64,000 nucleotides of DNA, taken from CALJFL01 sp964590005 (GTDB lineage Bacteria > Pseudomonadota > Gammaproteobacteria > Pseudomonadales > Halieaceae). The stretch spans positions 1 through 64,000 of the forward strand of contig CAZPVJ010000161.1 of NCBI GenBank assembly GCA_964590005.1. Reading direction: 5' to 3'. The translations under genes were made by a program, and so were the position numbers. Shown here piece after piece: positions 8,427-17,850 of the stretch. The notes under the pieces are model-generated. The model did no database searches, had not been told where the DNA came from, and saw only the letters and a program-made list of their open reading frames with translations. Each line of letters opens with the position of its first letter. The first letter of the stretch is position 1.

Positions 8427-9818
8427 ATGTCAAAAAGTACCGCAGCCAGCCAGCAACCTGGCGAGGCCCGTTGTCACGGCCGTCCCTACAGCGACATGCT
8501 GGCCGAGGAGACACGGGAAATACCTGATGTCATCGCCACCGACCGATACCGTTACCTGGGCGACGAAGATCTTCCCGTGGAGCGCTACATTGGTGAAGAC
8601 TTCTTCCGGCGAGAGGCGGAAAAAATGTGGCCACGGGTCTGGCAGATGGTATGTCGACTCGAGGATATTCCCAATCCAGGTGACTATATCGTTTACGACC
8701 TGTTGGACTGGTCGGTGCTGGTGGTCCGAAGCGATGCCGATACCGTGCAGGCTTACTACAATTCATGCCTGCACCGCGGTCGGCAATTGGCGACGGAAGC
8801 CGGCAGTGGCAGGGCGTTTACCTGTCCCTACCATGGGTTTTCCTGGAACCTCGATGGCTCATTACGGCATATCCCTTGCGAATGGGATTTTCCGCATCTT
8901 GAGAACCGCGATATGAACCTGCCGAAAGTGAAAACCGACACCTGGGGCGGCTTCGTGTTTATCAACTTCGATGATGATTGCGTCTCGCTGGCCGAGTACC
9001 TGAAGCCGTATCCGGAAGTCTTTGAGCGTTGGGCGCTGGAAGACTGCACCAAGGTTGTTCACGTGGCCAAGATTGTCCCTGCCAACTGGAAAGTTGTGGC
9101 CGAGGCCTTTATGGAGTCACTGCACGCCCGCCAGACACACCCGCAAATTCTTCCATTCTCTGCGGACACCAATGCCCGCTACGATATATTAGGCGATCAC
9201 ACCAACCTCAGTATCACGCCAATGGGTGAACCCAGCCCACATTTGTATCAAACCGGCCGCAAACCCAAGGACCAGGAAGTGCTGGATTCGCTGTTGAGCG
9301 GTTCGGGCCGGGTTACCGGCGATTCTCGGCTGATGGTGCCCGAGGGGCAAAGCGTTCGCGGTTTTATGGCGGAAATGAGCCGACAGGGTTTTCAGGAAGA
9401 AGATGGCCGCGACTATTCACACGCCACCGACGCCGAGATGCTGGATGCAATGACCTTCAATGTGTTCCCTAACTTCTCACCCTGGGGAGGTTATCCACCC
9501 AATGTCATTTACCGTTGGCGCCCCAATGGTTGGGATGTGGATTCGACGCTGATGGAAGTCATGTTGCTAAAGCGCAATCCACTGGAAGGAGAGCCATTGC
9601 AGCGTGCGGAGGTCCATTTTCTGGAGGAGGACGAGCCCTGGGGTAACGCGGAGGAGTTGGACGCACTGGGCCCAATTTTTGACCAGGACATGGCCAATCT
9701 GCCGTTTGTGCAGAAGGGGATGAAAACGTCCCGTTCTGGCGTGGTTTCACTGGCCAACTACCAGGAAGTCAGGATTCGTCATTTCCACCAGGTCATGGAT
9801 CGCTACCTGGAAGACTGA
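8427..9818 (+). CDS. Rieske [2Fe-2S] ring-hydroxylating oxygenase, alpha subunit
   Basis: A 463-residue oxygenase alpha subunit. Rieske ligands are Cys114/His116 (CLHRG) and Cys133/His136 (CPYHGF). The catalytic domain has NWKVVAEAFMESLHARQTH (220-238), giving candidate mononuclear-iron ligands His233 and His238. The long open frame upstream is a shadow: ATG at 8427 is preceded by CCGGAG, and the protein then aligns with the family layout. No beta subunit, reductase or Rieske ferredoxin is adjacent, so it is likely an alpha-only oxygenase using electron carriers from elsewhere. Aromatic or alicyclic hydroxylation, or demethylation, is expected; the substrate is unknown. Confidence 0.93.
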   Translation: MSKSTAASQQPGEARCHGRPYSDMLAEETREIPDVIATDRYRYLGDEDLPVERYIGEDFFRREAEKMWPRVWQMVCRLEDIPNPGDYIVYDLLDWSVLVVRSDADTVQAYYNSCLHRGRQLATEAGSGRAFTCPYHGFSWNLDGSLRHIPCEWDFPHLENRDMNLPKVKTDTWGGFVFINFDDDCVSLAEYLKPYPEVFERWALEDCTKVVHVAKIVPANWKVVAEAFMESLHARQTHPQILPFSADTNARYDILGDHTNLSITPMGEPSPHLYQTGRKPKDQEVLDSLLSGSGRVTGDSRLMVPEGQSVRGFMAEMSRQGFQEEDGRDYSHATDAEMLDAMTFNVFPNFSPWGGYPPNVIYRWRPNGWDVDSTLMEVMLLKRNPLEGEPLQRAEVHFLEEDEPWGNAEELDALGPIFDQDMANLPFVQKGMKTSRSGVVSLANYQEVRIRHFHQVMDRYLED

Positions 9819-9833
9819 GGCGGGCCGTTAACC

Positions 9834-10502
9834 CTACGGGGTGTTGTGGCGCAGAATAAAATCGGTCACGGCGCCGTCGTGCTTGCCACTCTCGGCTGCC
9901 TCGAACATCTCCCGAACCCTGATCTTGATGTACTGCACCAGGTTTTCCTGGCGCCGTTTGGCGTCCCGGGATAATTTGTTCAGTGCCATGCCCTCAAAGG
10001 CGAACTGGCATACGTCCATGGCCAGGTCGAACAGCGGGCCGGTGTCCTGCCATTCTGGAAAAGTCCGATGAATAGTTTCGCGCCAGCGATCTTCGAATTT
10101 GCGGGTGCCCAGACGCATCACGGTTTTTAGCTCGGGATCAGTACGCGAGGCAACGAGTAGTTCGTGATGGGCGGTGAAGTATTTGGTGTGCAGATGCTTC
10201 CAGTAGATATCCAGTCCCCGGTCCAATCGTTCATCGGCATTTTTGAGAGTGCGATCCACGTCGCGCACGAAGGCGTCGATACGCACGTCGATGATGTGGT
10301 CCACCACCGAACTGAGCAGGCTCTGCTTGGAAGGGAAGTGGTGAATCATTGCGCCGCGAGAGACTTTGGCCCGGTCTGCTATCTTCTTGGTCGATGTATT
10401 GGCATAGCCGTAGTCGTAAATGCAATCCACGGTCGCCTTTAGCGTGAGGTTTCTGGTCTTCTCGCTTTTCTCTTCTTGTTTGGTACGTGTTTTCGTTGTC
10501 AT
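9834..10502 (-). CDS. TetR/AcrR-family transcriptional regulator
   Basis: A 222-residue regulator. An N-terminal basic tail is followed by the TetR helix-turn-helix: ATVDCIYDYGYANTSTKKIA, then AKVSRGAMIHHFPSKQSLL. The C-terminal helical domain has no recognisable specificity. It is convergent with the Rieske gene (15 bases between stops). A palindrome about 30 bases before its ATG resembles those in the two divergent promoters at 2434 and 8331, so it probably represses itself and the SDR, MDR, alcohol dehydrogenase and Rieske units. The inducer would be a pathway substrate or intermediate (inference). Confidence 0.9.
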   Translation of the reverse strand: MTTKTRTKQEEKSEKTRNLTLKATVDCIYDYGYANTSTKKIADRAKVSRGAMIHHFPSKQSLLSSVVDHIIDVRIDAFVRDVDRTLKNADERLDRGLDIYWKHLHTKYFTAHHELLVASRTDPELKTVMRLGTRKFEDRWRETIHRTFPEWQDTGPLFDLAMDVCQFAFEGMALNKLSRDAKRRQENLVQYIKIRVREMFEAAESGKHDGAVTDFILRHNTP

Positions 10503-10531
10503 TTCGTTGCTGCCGCAGCAAAGGGATAAAA

Positions 10532-10568
10532 AAAACAGGCTGGTCCGTCTGTCTTTTTGCCTATGCTA
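10532..10568. promoter_or_regulatory. Candidate TetR operator (copy 3) upstream of tetR
   Basis: AAAACAG (10532-10538), six bases, CCGTCTG (10545-10551) form a weaker inverted repeat between A- and T-rich flanks. CTATGCTA (10561-10568) follows, in the same relative position as in copies 1 and 2, but here it points away from tetR towards a stretch without a plus-strand gene. The rest of 10503-10659 shows no gene. Confidence 0.5.
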
Positions 10569-10659
10569 CCGCGTTGCTCACGAAAACGACAGTGCAGACT
10601 GTGGAGGGGGCGGGCGCCCAACCCCGTTGTGGCGCCCCAGCGCGGCTGCCATGGCCAGG

Positions 10660-12591
10660 TTAGCCTGGAGGGGTATACCAGATAGGCGAGGTGTAAGCGC
10701 GTTCCTGTAGTTCCGCGGGTACATCCTCAGGTAGCGCCGCGCCATAGCGCGCCGCGTCATACGTCGTCCATCGAGGTGTGGCGACCTGCAGCACGCGCAG
10801 GTAGTAGAAGGCTTCCTGCTTAGCGTCAAAGTCCGGATCCTGCCACCCGGTAGCCAGGCTGGCAGCGCCGGATTTACTGTCATAGGTGGCCTGGGCGATA
10901 TCCACAGTGGACGGTAACGGGGGCACCAGGCCAGTAGCGGGGTCTATGCTGCGATCGCCTGACCAGGCCACGTCGTAGATTTTTTCTTTCGGCTCGCCAT
11001 CTTCACCCAGCCAGCCTTTGACCACCTGTACGCGATCCAGGCCGGCACCGAGCGGGTCTTTTTTGGCAATGATGACGAACTCGGGTGCGCCCGCGCCCTC
11101 GGGAGCACGTTGCAGGTCGCTACCCATGGGCACAGCCACCTCATAGCCGCGCACTGCCAGATCGGGTTCCCGGTGCAGGTCTGTGGGTAGATTCCAACCA
11201 CCAAAGAATCGGACCGCGATTCTAGGGCCCGTACTGGCGTAAACCTCGCGGCGAGCCAATGCATCGTAAATGGCCTCTCGGGTATTGTCGCTCGCCCAGA
11301 CCGCGGCGTATCCGGATGCCGCCAGATTGCGGTTTGGCCAGAGGGCACCGCCCATTTTATTGCTCAGTCTGTCGATTGACGGTTCGGAATCGAAAAACTT
11401 GCCATAGAAGTTGTCACTGTCGGCAGTGGCCAGTGACGTATGCGCATCGGTGCTGCCTATCATCCCCAATTTGAAAGGATTGGTGCCCAACTCCCGACCA
11501 AGTTTCAGTCCTGTTTTGAGCACCGGGCGGGCATACTCATGAGCGAGTGATTCCAGCTTGCCCTGTTCTTCACGCGGGGTCATGGCGATATTGGTTTCGT
11601 CCCAGTTTTCGAAGTCGGCAAACGGGTCATCGGGAGACAGCAGTGGGTGGGACTCGGAATCGCCCTTTACCTGTGTCATTTCGTAAACCGGTTCCCAGCG
11701 CATACGGGATCTGGCGTAGTCCTCTGTCATGGGTTCTCCGTTGCCCTGGGCTTCCGCGAACATCAATCCGTCAGAAAGATTGCCATTGTGAGGAATAGCC
11801 ATGACGTTGCCGGCCGTTGTATCAACGTAGGACTGTAACGCTGCCCATAGCTCCTCCGGATTCCTGCCCATGGTCGACGGGTAAGGGATATGCTGCAGCG
11901 TTTTCGCAGGCCCGTCCCGGAACACGACATTACGGTGCAGGTTGCGACCGTCAATCATTGAGGTCCACTCGTAACCAATCAGGGCGGTAAATTCCCCTGG
12001 CTTGTTGTGTTCCTCGGCAGCGTCGTTAACTTCCTGCCAGATGTTTTTACTGAATGCAGCAGGGATGGCATCACCGTAGTTGACCGTGCGCGCAATACTG
12101 CCCACGAAGTCATTGATTACCTCGGGGATGTTGTTTTCTGCCAGCAGTTTTTGCCAACGCTTTGCCGGCTCGGCCTGAAGCAGGAGCTCGTTTTCTCTGG
12201 AGAGCTCGCGCATTACGCCCATAAACTCCGCGTGGTCGGAGACCATCAGGAAATCCAGTGGGCGTTCCAGTTGTGCTTCCAGGCCGCCACTGGATTGCAG
12301 CTTTTTCCCGGCGGCAAAAGCATAGGTATCTGCCGGAGTCAGGTTCTTATTGCCAAAAGAAAATGCATCAAAGGACAGGTTTGAGTGCACGTGTAAGTCG
12401 CCCCATAGCAACTGGGTTGATTCGCTGCTGTTCTCGTCCTCGGTGATTGACTCCGGTTCCGCCTGAGGCGCCTGCGCTACCACGGCTGTATCCGTTTCTG
12501 TTGCATCCTGGCAACCGCCCAGTGACAGCAGGAAAGCCGTCATTATCAGGGTAAGGTGTGCAGCGGAGAAAGAAGGTCTGGTGCGAATCAT
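10660..12591 (-). CDS. DUF3604 family lipoprotein (PHP-like, putative metal-dependent hydrolase)
   Basis: A 643-residue protein exported as a lipoprotein: hydrophobic segment LTLIMTAFLLSLGGC with lipobox cysteine 27. The domain starts at WGDLHVHSNLSFDAF, a metal-binding HxH of the PHP/DUF3604 type, followed by DFLMVSDHAEF, IGYEWTSM, IPHNGNLS and GSTDAHTS, and ends RAYTSPIWYTPPG. ATG at 12591 follows AGGAC; upstream in-frame ATGs are less likely. DUF3604 proteins are common in marine gammaproteobacteria, but their reaction is not established to my knowledge. It diverges from a cytochrome c/PQQ-type enzyme, and a homologue at 55027 also lies close to a PQQ-type enzyme. Confidence 0.9.
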   Translation of the reverse strand: MIRTRPSFSAAHLTLIMTAFLLSLGGCQDATETDTAVVAQAPQAEPESITEDENSSESTQLLWGDLHVHSNLSFDAFSFGNKNLTPADTYAFAAGKKLQSSGGLEAQLERPLDFLMVSDHAEFMGVMRELSRENELLLQAEPAKRWQKLLAENNIPEVINDFVGSIARTVNYGDAIPAAFSKNIWQEVNDAAEEHNKPGEFTALIGYEWTSMIDGRNLHRNVVFRDGPAKTLQHIPYPSTMGRNPEELWAALQSYVDTTAGNVMAIPHNGNLSDGLMFAEAQGNGEPMTEDYARSRMRWEPVYEMTQVKGDSESHPLLSPDDPFADFENWDETNIAMTPREEQGKLESLAHEYARPVLKTGLKLGRELGTNPFKLGMIGSTDAHTSLATADSDNFYGKFFDSEPSIDRLSNKMGGALWPNRNLAASGYAAVWASDNTREAIYDALARREVYASTGPRIAVRFFGGWNLPTDLHREPDLAVRGYEVAVPMGSDLQRAPEGAGAPEFVIIAKKDPLGAGLDRVQVVKGWLGEDGEPKEKIYDVAWSGDRSIDPATGLVPPLPSTVDIAQATYDSKSGAASLATGWQDPDFDAKQEAFYYLRVLQVATPRWTTYDAARYGAALPEDVPAELQERAYTSPIWYTPPG

Positions 12592-12783
12592 TTTATTGTC
12601 CTGCCGTATCATTTCGCTATGCTTTAAGGCATTGAGCATAGTCGTGAATGAGAGGGATTGTAAGCCTCAATACACGCCCGCTTCCGTCTGGTTGTTTGTC
12701 GCTGGAATCATGGGCGGAAAATATCGCAAATCACGGGCGGCTTCTGTATCTTGTGAACAGCTTTGTAGTGGGAGAATAATAAA

Positions 12784-14730
12784 GTGACCCTTACTGAGAA
12801 CGTACATTTTTGGCTTAACCCAAAACGGTGTATCGCGTTGACCGTATTGACCCTGGGATGTTTCCTGGCGACCGGCGTTGCCGGAGACGAGCCGGAGGCC
12901 CCCGAGGCAATGTCTTCGACAGATGAAATGCGGGCCGTTTCAGGCGAGCTGGGTGATCGTGCCAGCCTTCCCGGCGCCACTTTGTTCAACACGCATTGCG
13001 CAAGTTGCCATAACGGGCAAGTGTACAAAGCGCCTCACACCACCTGGCTTGAGATGATGCCGGCTCGCAGTATCTATCGCGCCATGGACGGCGGAATCAT
13101 GAGCGCACAGGCATCCATGTTGTCGCAGGAGCAGCGTATTCATGTGGTTGAATACCTGTTGCAGGAGCGTTTTACGGCGGCCAGCCTGACTCCCAGTTAT
13201 GACATGTGCGAGGGGGAGGCTGCGAGGTTTTCGGCGTTTGACGAGCGCGAGTTGACCGGCTGGGGTCGGGACACCTCGCGCTTTGTCCCCAATGAAATCG
13301 CCCAGTTACCTGTCAGGGATATTCCCCGCCTTAAAATGAAGTGGAGCTTTGGCTTTCCAGGCGCCATGCGCGCACGATCTCAGCCCACTGTGGCGATGGG
13401 CGCTATCTTTGTCGGCAGCCAGGATGGCACCGTATACGCGCTGGACCTGGAGACGGGTTGCGTTCGTTGGGCGTTTGAGGCCAATGCGGAAGTGCGTACG
13501 GGCATAGTGCTGGGTCAGAACAGCGATGGGCCGGCGACGGCTTACTTTGGCGACATTATTGCAAATGTCTACGCAGTTGACGCAACGACGGGCAAGCTCC
13601 TGTGGCAGGTGACTGCAGATGATCATCACAGCGCTACCCTGACCGGCACCCCCGCTTATCATGACGGTGCGCTCTTCGTACCGGTGTCTTCTTTGGAGGT
13701 AATAGCGGCAGCCAACCCTGAGTACGAATGCTGCAGCTTTCGTGGCAAGGTTCTGGCGCTCGACGGCGCGGACGGTAGTACTCGTTGGCAAAGTTATTCG
13801 ATTCCCAAGGAACCGACAGTAACCGGCAAGACCTCTATCGGGACCGCGATATTGTCACCGTCTGGCGGCCCGGTATGGACCAGCCCCACGATTGATGCGG
13901 CCAATAACATCCTGTATTTCGGAACGGGTGAAAATTATTCATCGCCGGCCGATGACAACAGCGATGCGATCGTGGCGGTACGGCTGGATACGGGGGAGCG
14001 GATATGGCGTAGACAGGTGTTCCCCGGAGATGCCTGGAATGTTGCCTGCATGATGGCTGATAACCCGAATTGCCCGCCTGAAGACGGACCAGATTATGAC
14101 CAGGGGTCCAGCCCCCTGCTTGTTCCGTTACCAGAAGGTAAATCCCTACTGGTTGCGGGACACAAGGATGGCTCAGTGCTGGGTTACGATCCAGAGGGCA
14201 AAGCCGAGCCTTTGTGGTCGACTCGGGTTGGCCGTGGCAGTATCCAGGGCGGTATCCATTTCGGGATGGCCGCCGAGGGCAGCCGCGTTTATGCGCCGGT
14301 CAATGACATGAACAACACCCGCAATGGCGATTACCTGGATCCCGACCTGGCCCGCCCGGGTGTTCACGCCATCGATGCGGCGACTGGCAAGGTCCTATGG
14401 AGTCACATTCAGGAAAACGTCTGTGGCGAGGGTCGTCCCTTTTGTGACCCGGGCATTTCTGCGCCAGTGACGGCGATTCCCGGCGCGGTCATCGCCGGTC
14501 ATATGGACGGGTATATCCGGGCTTATGACGGCCAGACCGGCAAAGTACTGTTGGAATACGACACTACCCAGAAAGTGGAAACGGTGAATGGCGTGGATGC
14601 CGTTGGCGGCAGCATGAGCGGAGCGGGGCCGACTGTGGCGAAAGGCCATGTGATCAGCAACTCCGGCTATGGCCTGTACTCCCACGAACCCGGCAACATG
14701 TTGGTAGTCCTGTCTGTCGACGGTAAGTGA
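12784..14730 (+). CDS. Periplasmic PQQ-type propeller dehydrogenase with N-terminal cytochrome c domain
   Basis: A 648-residue protein. A basic N-terminus and hydrophobic core (CIALTVLTLGCFLATGVAG) act as signal peptide. Heme c is bound at HCASCH (71-76). From about residue 190 there are repeated propeller blades (DGTVYALDLETGCVRW, ATTGKLLWQ, DAATGKVLW, DGQTGKVLLEY) typical of quinoproteins; the order cytochrome c then propeller resembles polyvinyl-alcohol-dehydrogenase-type enzymes. It would oxidise an alcohol in the periplasm and pass electrons through its heme. The GTG start is preceded by GGGAGA. It diverges from a DUF3604 lipoprotein. Substrate unknown; I did not confirm every PQQ-binding residue. 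Confidence 0.88.
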   Translation: MTLTENVHFWLNPKRCIALTVLTLGCFLATGVAGDEPEAPEAMSSTDEMRAVSGELGDRASLPGATLFNTHCASCHNGQVYKAPHTTWLEMMPARSIYRAMDGGIMSAQASMLSQEQRIHVVEYLLQERFTAASLTPSYDMCEGEAARFSAFDERELTGWGRDTSRFVPNEIAQLPVRDIPRLKMKWSFGFPGAMRARSQPTVAMGAIFVGSQDGTVYALDLETGCVRWAFEANAEVRTGIVLGQNSDGPATAYFGDIIANVYAVDATTGKLLWQVTADDHHSATLTGTPAYHDGALFVPVSSLEVIAAANPEYECCSFRGKVLALDGADGSTRWQSYSIPKEPTVTGKTSIGTAILSPSGGPVWTSPTIDAANNILYFGTGENYSSPADDNSDAIVAVRLDTGERIWRRQVFPGDAWNVACMMADNPNCPPEDGPDYDQGSSPLLVPLPEGKSLLVAGHKDGSVLGYDPEGKAEPLWSTRVGRGSIQGGIHFGMAAEGSRVYAPVNDMNNTRNGDYLDPDLARPGVHAIDAATGKVLWSHIQENVCGEGRPFCDPGISAPVTAIPGAVIAGHMDGYIRAYDGQTGKVLLEYDTTQKVETVNGVDAVGGSMSGAGPTVAKGHVISNSGYGLYSHEPGNMLVVLSVDGK

Positions 14731-14740
14731 GTGTGACTCG

Positions 14741-15031
14741 CTAGGAAAACTCGTAGTCCAGCGCCTGAATATCGCACAGGGTCCGGATCTGTGCGCCCAC
14801 GCGCTGGTGGTCCGGATGGCTGATATAGGCGTCCAGTGCTTCGCGGCTTTCCAGGGTGATGATTGCGCCGTGAGTGCAGCCCTGGGCCCGGTCGGTAAAG
14901 TTCTCCCCGGTATTAATCGCCAGTACACCGGGAATGCGCGCCAGTGATTCGATAGCCGCCAGTACCTCACCCATGGCGCCCCGCGTTTGCGGATCCTTGA
15001 GTGTCATCCAGACGATGTGTTGTACCGGCAT
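14741..15031 (-). CDS. Dabb (stress-responsive A/B barrel) domain protein
   Basis: A 96-residue protein with the Dabb/EthD-like ferredoxin-fold look: an opening VQHIVWMTLKD strand, a helix ending in GVLAINTGENF, and a C-terminal YISHPDHQ segment found in many dimeric alpha+beta barrel proteins. Members bind small molecules or catalyse cyclisation and oxidation; no specific reaction is evident. It lies 15 bases downstream of the molybdenum hydroxylase large subunit and is probably transcribed with it. Confidence 0.8.
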   Translation of the reverse strand: MPVQHIVWMTLKDPQTRGAMGEVLAAIESLARIPGVLAINTGENFTDRAQGCTHGAIITLESREALDAYISHPDHQRVGAQIRTLCDIQALDYEFS

Positions 15032-15046
15032 GGCGATCGCTCCCGT

Positions 15047-17254
15047 TTAGACCATCTTGAAGCCGTGTTTGGCTAGCGGAAACGAGCGTACCCGTTTGCC
15101 GGTTGCCGCAAACAACGCATTGGCAACGGCCGGTGCGATGGGGGTGGTGGACTGCTCGCCGACTCCCGTAGGTGGCTCGTCGCTGGCCATGATGTGCACC
15201 TCAATCTTCGGCATCTGGTCGATCCGCATCACGGTATAGTCGTGGAAATTACTCTGCACGATACGACCCGCTTCCAGATCGATATTGCCGTCGTGGACAG
15301 CTGACAGGCCCAGCGATATGCCGCCCTGAATCTGGGCCTCTATACCCAGTGGATTGACCGCAAACCCGCAATCAACCACGCAGACAACCCGGTCGACAGA
15401 GAACTCGCCGTTGTCACCCACAGTCACTTCCGCCACCTGCGCTATGGGCGATACGGAGTAAACGCGCGCGGCAATCCCCCGGGCGCGTCCCTTTGGCAGT
15501 GGTGTGTCCCAGCCACTCTTTTCCTTCAGCGTTTTAAGCAGCGCGTGCATCCTGGGGTTGCCCTGGGTGAGCTGGAGACGCAAATCCAGGGGATCCTGGT
15601 TGCCGGCATGAGCCATTTCATCGAGGAAGCACTCGTAGGCGATCCCCGTATGCGTGTGCGCCACCGCTCGCCATTCATGGGGTAATACACCAACTTTGGG
15701 CGGGTTGTGGCTCTCCACGCGATGATTGGGAATCGTGTAAGACGTTCCGTAGGGGAAAACACCAAACGGTTCCTGCAGACAGCCATCCAGACTGTAGATG
15801 TCCATTCCATCGACCATGTAGGCGGGGTCGTGCTTGGTGTTTTGCATGATCGACTGACCGACGACGGTTTGATGCCAGGCCAGGGGCATACCCGCCTCAT
15901 CGAGTGCACCCCGGAGTTTGTGTACGAACAATGGCCGGTACAGGCCGCCGCGAATGTCTTCCTCTCGCGACCAGATGATTTGCACGGGGACATCTTCGCC
16001 GCGCGCAGCCTCTACAGCTTCGATGGTGTAATCCGCGTTTTTGCTCGCCCTGCGTCCGAAGGTGCCGCCCATCAAGGTTCGGTTGATTACCACCGCTTCT
16101 TCCGGCAATTCCAGTAACCTGGCGACCAGCGTGCGATCATTACTCTGGTACTGGGTACCCACCCAGACCTCGCAGCTATCGGGTTTTACCTGTGCCGTCG
16201 CATTCATCGGTTCCATCGTGGCGTGCGCCAGGTAGGGCATCTCGTACACGGCTTCCAGCGTTCGGTCTGACTTGGCAATCACCGAGATGCTATCGCCGAT
16301 ATCCTCGGCCAGCATGCCAGGCTTGTCGGCCATCTCCCGATACTCCCGGTAGAAGCCCTCGGATGAAAGTTTGGCATTGGGTCCTTCGTCCCACTGTATC
16401 TTGAGTGCGTCGCGCCCCTTTTTAGCAGTCCAGTAATCTTTCGCGAGGACGACGACACCATTGGAGATTTGCTTGGCCTTGATTACGCCTGCAATCTTCA
16501 GTGCTTCACTGTCGTCGAAGGAAGCCACCTTGCCGCCGAACACCGGACAGCGTGCCATCGAGCCATACAGCATGCCCGGTAGCTTCACGTCTATCCCGAA
16601 AACGGCGCTACCATCGACTTTAGAGGGCCCTTCATGCCTGCGCATGCCTTTACCCAGTATGGAAAAATCCTGCGGGTTCTTGAGAGTGACATTCTCGGGT
16701 GGCGTGATGCCTTCCCGGGTAATTGTGGCCAGCAACTCCCCGTAACTCGCGCGTCGACTACCTGTTGAATCGATTACGTAGCCGTCTTTGGTGCTCAGGC
16801 TATTTGCCGCTACCTGCCAATTTTTGGCTGCGGCCTCGACCAGCATTGCACGGGCTTGCGCGCCCGCGGTGCGCAGTGGCAGCCACGAGCTGCCGGTGGA
16901 TACGCTGCCCGCGGTGAGGTACTCACCAAAGATCGGGCTGAAATACTCGGGAGAGGTTGGTGCCGGTTCGAGTTTGATCGACGCCCAGGCGGCATCCAGC
17001 TCCTCAGCCACCATCATCGGCAGGCTGGTGTAGGCGCCATTGCCGAATTCAGAGTGATTGATCAGCAGGGTCACAGTGTTGTCAGGGTCGATTCGGATGA
17101 AGGTATTCACCTGCAGCGTCTCACTGGCCGCCGTCGCGGCGGTGGCCGACCGTGCCGGCAAGTAGAGCCCAAACATGAGGCTACCTGCGGAGAGTGTCGT
17201 CGCTTTCACAAAACTCCGGCGGGAGACGCCGCCTTTCAATTCTGTGGAACTCAT
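15047..17254 (-). CDS. Molybdopterin-binding subunit of a xanthine-dehydrogenase-family oxidoreductase (IorB type)
   Basis: A 735-residue molybdenum-cofactor subunit with a Tat signal (SRRSFVKATTLSAG, about 11-24), so the enzyme is probably periplasmic. Family features include GTQYQSNDRTLVARLLELPE, RTLMGGTFGRRASK and the C-terminal GVGEQSTTPIAPAVANALFA with the presumed catalytic glutamate. The enzyme hydroxylates N-heterocycles or oxidises aldehydes using water. It overlaps the [2Fe-2S] subunit gene by four bases (ATGA). There is no FAD subunit, as in isoquinoline 1-oxidoreductase-type enzymes; electrons probably go to a cytochrome. Exact substrate unknown. Confidence 0.93.
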   Translation of the reverse strand: MSSTELKGGVSRRSFVKATTLSAGSLMFGLYLPARSATAATAASETLQVNTFIRIDPDNTVTLLINHSEFGNGAYTSLPMMVAEELDAAWASIKLEPAPTSPEYFSPIFGEYLTAGSVSTGSSWLPLRTAGAQARAMLVEAAAKNWQVAANSLSTKDGYVIDSTGSRRASYGELLATITREGITPPENVTLKNPQDFSILGKGMRRHEGPSKVDGSAVFGIDVKLPGMLYGSMARCPVFGGKVASFDDSEALKIAGVIKAKQISNGVVVLAKDYWTAKKGRDALKIQWDEGPNAKLSSEGFYREYREMADKPGMLAEDIGDSISVIAKSDRTLEAVYEMPYLAHATMEPMNATAQVKPDSCEVWVGTQYQSNDRTLVARLLELPEEAVVINRTLMGGTFGRRASKNADYTIEAVEAARGEDVPVQIIWSREEDIRGGLYRPLFVHKLRGALDEAGMPLAWHQTVVGQSIMQNTKHDPAYMVDGMDIYSLDGCLQEPFGVFPYGTSYTIPNHRVESHNPPKVGVLPHEWRAVAHTHTGIAYECFLDEMAHAGNQDPLDLRLQLTQGNPRMHALLKTLKEKSGWDTPLPKGRARGIAARVYSVSPIAQVAEVTVGDNGEFSVDRVVCVVDCGFAVNPLGIEAQIQGGISLGLSAVHDGNIDLEAGRIVQSNFHDYTVMRIDQMPKIEVHIMASDEPPTGVGEQSTTPIAPAVANALFAATGKRVRSFPLAKHGFKMV

Positions 17255-17724
17255 GCCTTAGCCTCCTTCTGCAGGGAGCCAGCGGCTGCGTGAATCGCTT
17301 CGCGAATGCGCTGGTAGGTGCCGCACCGACAAATGTGACCCGCCATGGCCGCGTCGATTTCCTTGTCACTGGGATTGGTGTTCTCGCTGAGCAGGGCCGT
17401 AGCCGCCATGATTTGCCCTGACTGACAATACCCGCACTGGGCGACATCGTGCTCAAGCCAGGCGGCTTGGACAGCATTCAGTTTGCCATCCTGGGCGAGG
17501 CTTTCCACGGTTTCGATAGAGCGGCCCTGGAGGCTGCTGGCCGGTACTGAACAGGCGCGGGTAGGCTGTCCGTCAACGTGCACTGTGCAGGCGCCACACA
17601 TCGCAATTCCGCAGCCAAACTTGGTTCCAGTCAATTGCAGATGGTCTCGCAAAACCCATAACAGGGGGGTATCCGGGGAGGCATCGACGGTCTGCTCCTG
17701 ACCATTCACCTTGAGTTTTATCAT
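17251..17724 (-). CDS. [2Fe-2S] subunit of the molybdenum hydroxylase (IorA type)
   Basis: A 157-residue protein with two clusters: a plant-ferredoxin-type N-terminal motif (CGIAMCGACTVHVDG with a later cysteine in PTRAC) and a C-terminal helical motif (CGYCQSGQ and HICRCGTYQRI). ATG at 17724 gives the standard N-terminus MIKLKVNGQEQTV; the 30-codon upstream extension is unlikely. Its stop overlaps the start of the large subunit, so the two are made together. It transfers electrons from the molybdenum site to an external acceptor. It lacks a signal peptide and would be carried out with the Tat-dependent large subunit (inference from this family). Confidence 0.95.
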   Translation of the reverse strand: MIKLKVNGQEQTVDASPDTPLLWVLRDHLQLTGTKFGCGIAMCGACTVHVDGQPTRACSVPASSLQGRSIETVESLAQDGKLNAVQAAWLEHDVAQCGYCQSGQIMAATALLSENTNPSDKEIDAAMAGHICRCGTYQRIREAIHAAAGSLQKEAKA

Positions 17725-17850
17725 CAGTACGACTCCAGCATGGATTGCGGGTTTAGCGGCTAAATGGTCTCCCAAGCGCGGGTGACGCTGTCCATTATAG
17801 TGCCCGCCGGTCAAACCTGCAGGCCCCGCCGTTTGGGGGATTCAGCGAAG

